Translations under genes and position numbers: made by a program
Notes under the pieces: generated by a model
Told to the model about the DNA's origin: nothing
Databases searched by the model: none
What the model saw: only the letters and a program-made list of their open reading frames with translations
Shown here: positions 5,276-6,069 of the stretch, in pieces
Numbering within the stretch: position 1 is the stretch's first letter
Layout: the number at the start of each line of letters is the position of its first letter
NCBI GenBank assembly: GCA_002403295.1
Contig: DHHN01000112.1
Span: forward strand, 6,088-12,156
Length of the DNA: 6,069 bases
Reading direction: 5' to 3'
Origin: a bacterium UBP1_UBA4771
GTDB lineage: Bacteria; Krumholzibacteriota; Krumholzibacteriia; Krumholzibacteriales; Krumholzibacteriaceae

Positions 5276-6069
5276 ATGACGTCGGTCGACCACATTCGCA
5301 ACGTCGCCATCATCGCCCACATCGATCACGGGAAAACGACCCTGATCGATTCGGTGTTCCGCGCCGCCCGGACCTTCCGCGACAACCTGCAGGTCACCGA
5401 GCGCCTCATGGACAACAACGACCTCGAGCGGGAGCGCGGCATCACGATCCGGGCCAAACACTGCACGGTCGGCTGGAACGGGCATCTCATCAACATCATC
5501 GACACGCCCGGACACGCCGATTTTTCCGGCGAGGTCGAGCGCGTGCTCTCGATGGTCGATTCGGTATTGCTCCTCGTCGATGCCAACGAAGGGCCGATGC
5601 CGCAGACCCGGTACGTGCTCATGCGATCGCTGCGGCTGGGGCTTCGCCCGATCGTCGTCATCAACAAGGTCGACCGTCCGAACGCCCGCCCCCATCACGC
5701 CCTGAACAAAACGTTCGATCTCTTCGTCGATCTCGGGGCGAGCGACGAGCAGGCGCATTTCCCGGTTCTGTACGGATCGGGGCTCGACGGATGGCTCGTG
5801 AGAGACCTCGCCGCCGACGCGCACGAAGGGATGGACGCCCTCTTCGAGACCGTCATCGCTCACGTGCCGCCCCCGAAGGTCGACCGGGACGGTCCGTTTC
5901 TCATGCAGGTCAGCACGCTCGCCTGGAGCGACTACGTCGGGCAGATCGGATGCGGCCGCGTGCTGCGCGGCACGATGAACGCGGGCGAGGAGTTCACGCG
6001 GCTCGCCACGCGCTGGAAGGATCCCGCCGACCAGAGCGCCGGTTGGGACGTCGTCGGTTCCTCGAGGGA
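5276..6069 (+). CDS. typA: TypA/BipA translational GTPase, N-terminal part (cut by window end)
   Basis: The 264 codons present start at ATG 5276, with GAGGTG at 5261-5266 upstream (9-nt spacing). The G domain is complete: G1 AHIDHGKTT at residues 14-22, the switch I region MDNNDLERERGITI at 45-58, G3 DTPGHADF at 76-83, and G4 NKVD at 130-133. The G5 region YGSGLDGW (166-173) has Gly where SA is usual. The NDLERERGIT form and the GEVERVLSMVDSVLLLVDA helix, followed by GPMPQTR, separate TypA from EF-G, LepA and IF-2. Domain II begins near residue 205 (FLMQVSTLAWSDYVGQIGCG). TypA binds the ribosome and acts in large-subunit assembly and stress or cold adaptation. The full protein is usually about 600 residues, so more than half lies beyond the window. 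It is transcribed away from the lipid operon. Confidence 0.95.
   Translation, partial: MTSVDHIRNVAIIAHIDHGKTTLIDSVFRAARTFRDNLQVTERLMDNNDLERERGITIRAKHCTVGWNGHLINIIDTPGHADFSGEVERVLSMVDSVLLLVDANEGPMPQTRYVLMRSLRLGLRPIVVINKVDRPNARPHHALNKTFDLFVDLGASDEQAHFPVLYGSGLDGWLVRDLAADAHEGMDALFETVIAHVPPPKVDRDGPFLMQVSTLAWSDYVGQIGCGRVLRGTMNAGEEFTRLATRWKDPADQSAGWDVVGSSR

Noticed and set aside
5273..5863. Minus-strand open frame antisense to typA
   Set aside because: No domain seen, and the plus strand carries all GTPase motifs.
1..6069. CRISPR array, insertion sequence or phage signature
   Set aside because: No regularly spaced repeats, transposase or terminal inverted repeats are visible.

Overview
The window comes from a GC-rich bacterium, probably an uncultured environmental lineage. 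Codons in the large genes end mostly in G or C, the genes are packed with 3-8 base overlaps or gaps, and promoters sit in a short AT-rich island. The exact phylum cannot be read from the sequence. My guess is a Gram-negative lineage around the FCB or Eisenbacteria/Krumholzibacteria groups, and it is weak.

Layout: one divergent intergenic region (5118-5275) separates two transcription units. Leftward (minus strand) runs a tightly coupled five-gene operon: a small XRE-type helix-turn-helix regulator (5117-4881), a multi-pass membrane protein (4888-4151), a monoacylglycerol lipase/lysophospholipase-type alpha/beta hydrolase (4154-3321), a long-chain acyl-CoA synthetase (3324-1516) and an NAD(P)-dependent extended SDR of the fatty acyl/thioester reductase type (1512-424). 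Junctions are an 8-nt overlap, a GTGA overlap, an ATGA overlap and a 3-nt gap. After a 113-nt gap with a GC-rich hairpin, a further minus-strand reading frame (310 to the window edge) begins like a widespread small hypothetical protein family and then diverges, so it looks decayed. Rightward is typA/bipA, a translational GTPase cut off by the window end.

How the genes may work together (inference): the hydrolase would release fatty acid from a mono- or lysolipid, the synthetase would activate it to acyl-CoA, and the reductase would take it to aldehyde or alcohol. That is the same logic as the LuxD/LuxE/LuxC fatty acid reductase complex, but with unrelated enzymes. The regulator and membrane protein head the operon. 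A 29-bp nearly perfect palindrome overlaps the operon promoter and is the obvious candidate operator for autoregulation.

The divergent region is dense with signals: the palindrome, back-to-back -35 boxes on one shared TTGTCAA sequence, a second 9-bp inverted repeat over the likely typA -10 box, and an intrinsic-terminator-like hairpin plus T tract lying only 18 nt before the typA start. No gene lies upstream on that strand for it to terminate, which suggests attenuation or a short leader RNA. No tRNA, rRNA, insertion sequence or CRISPR array is visible.
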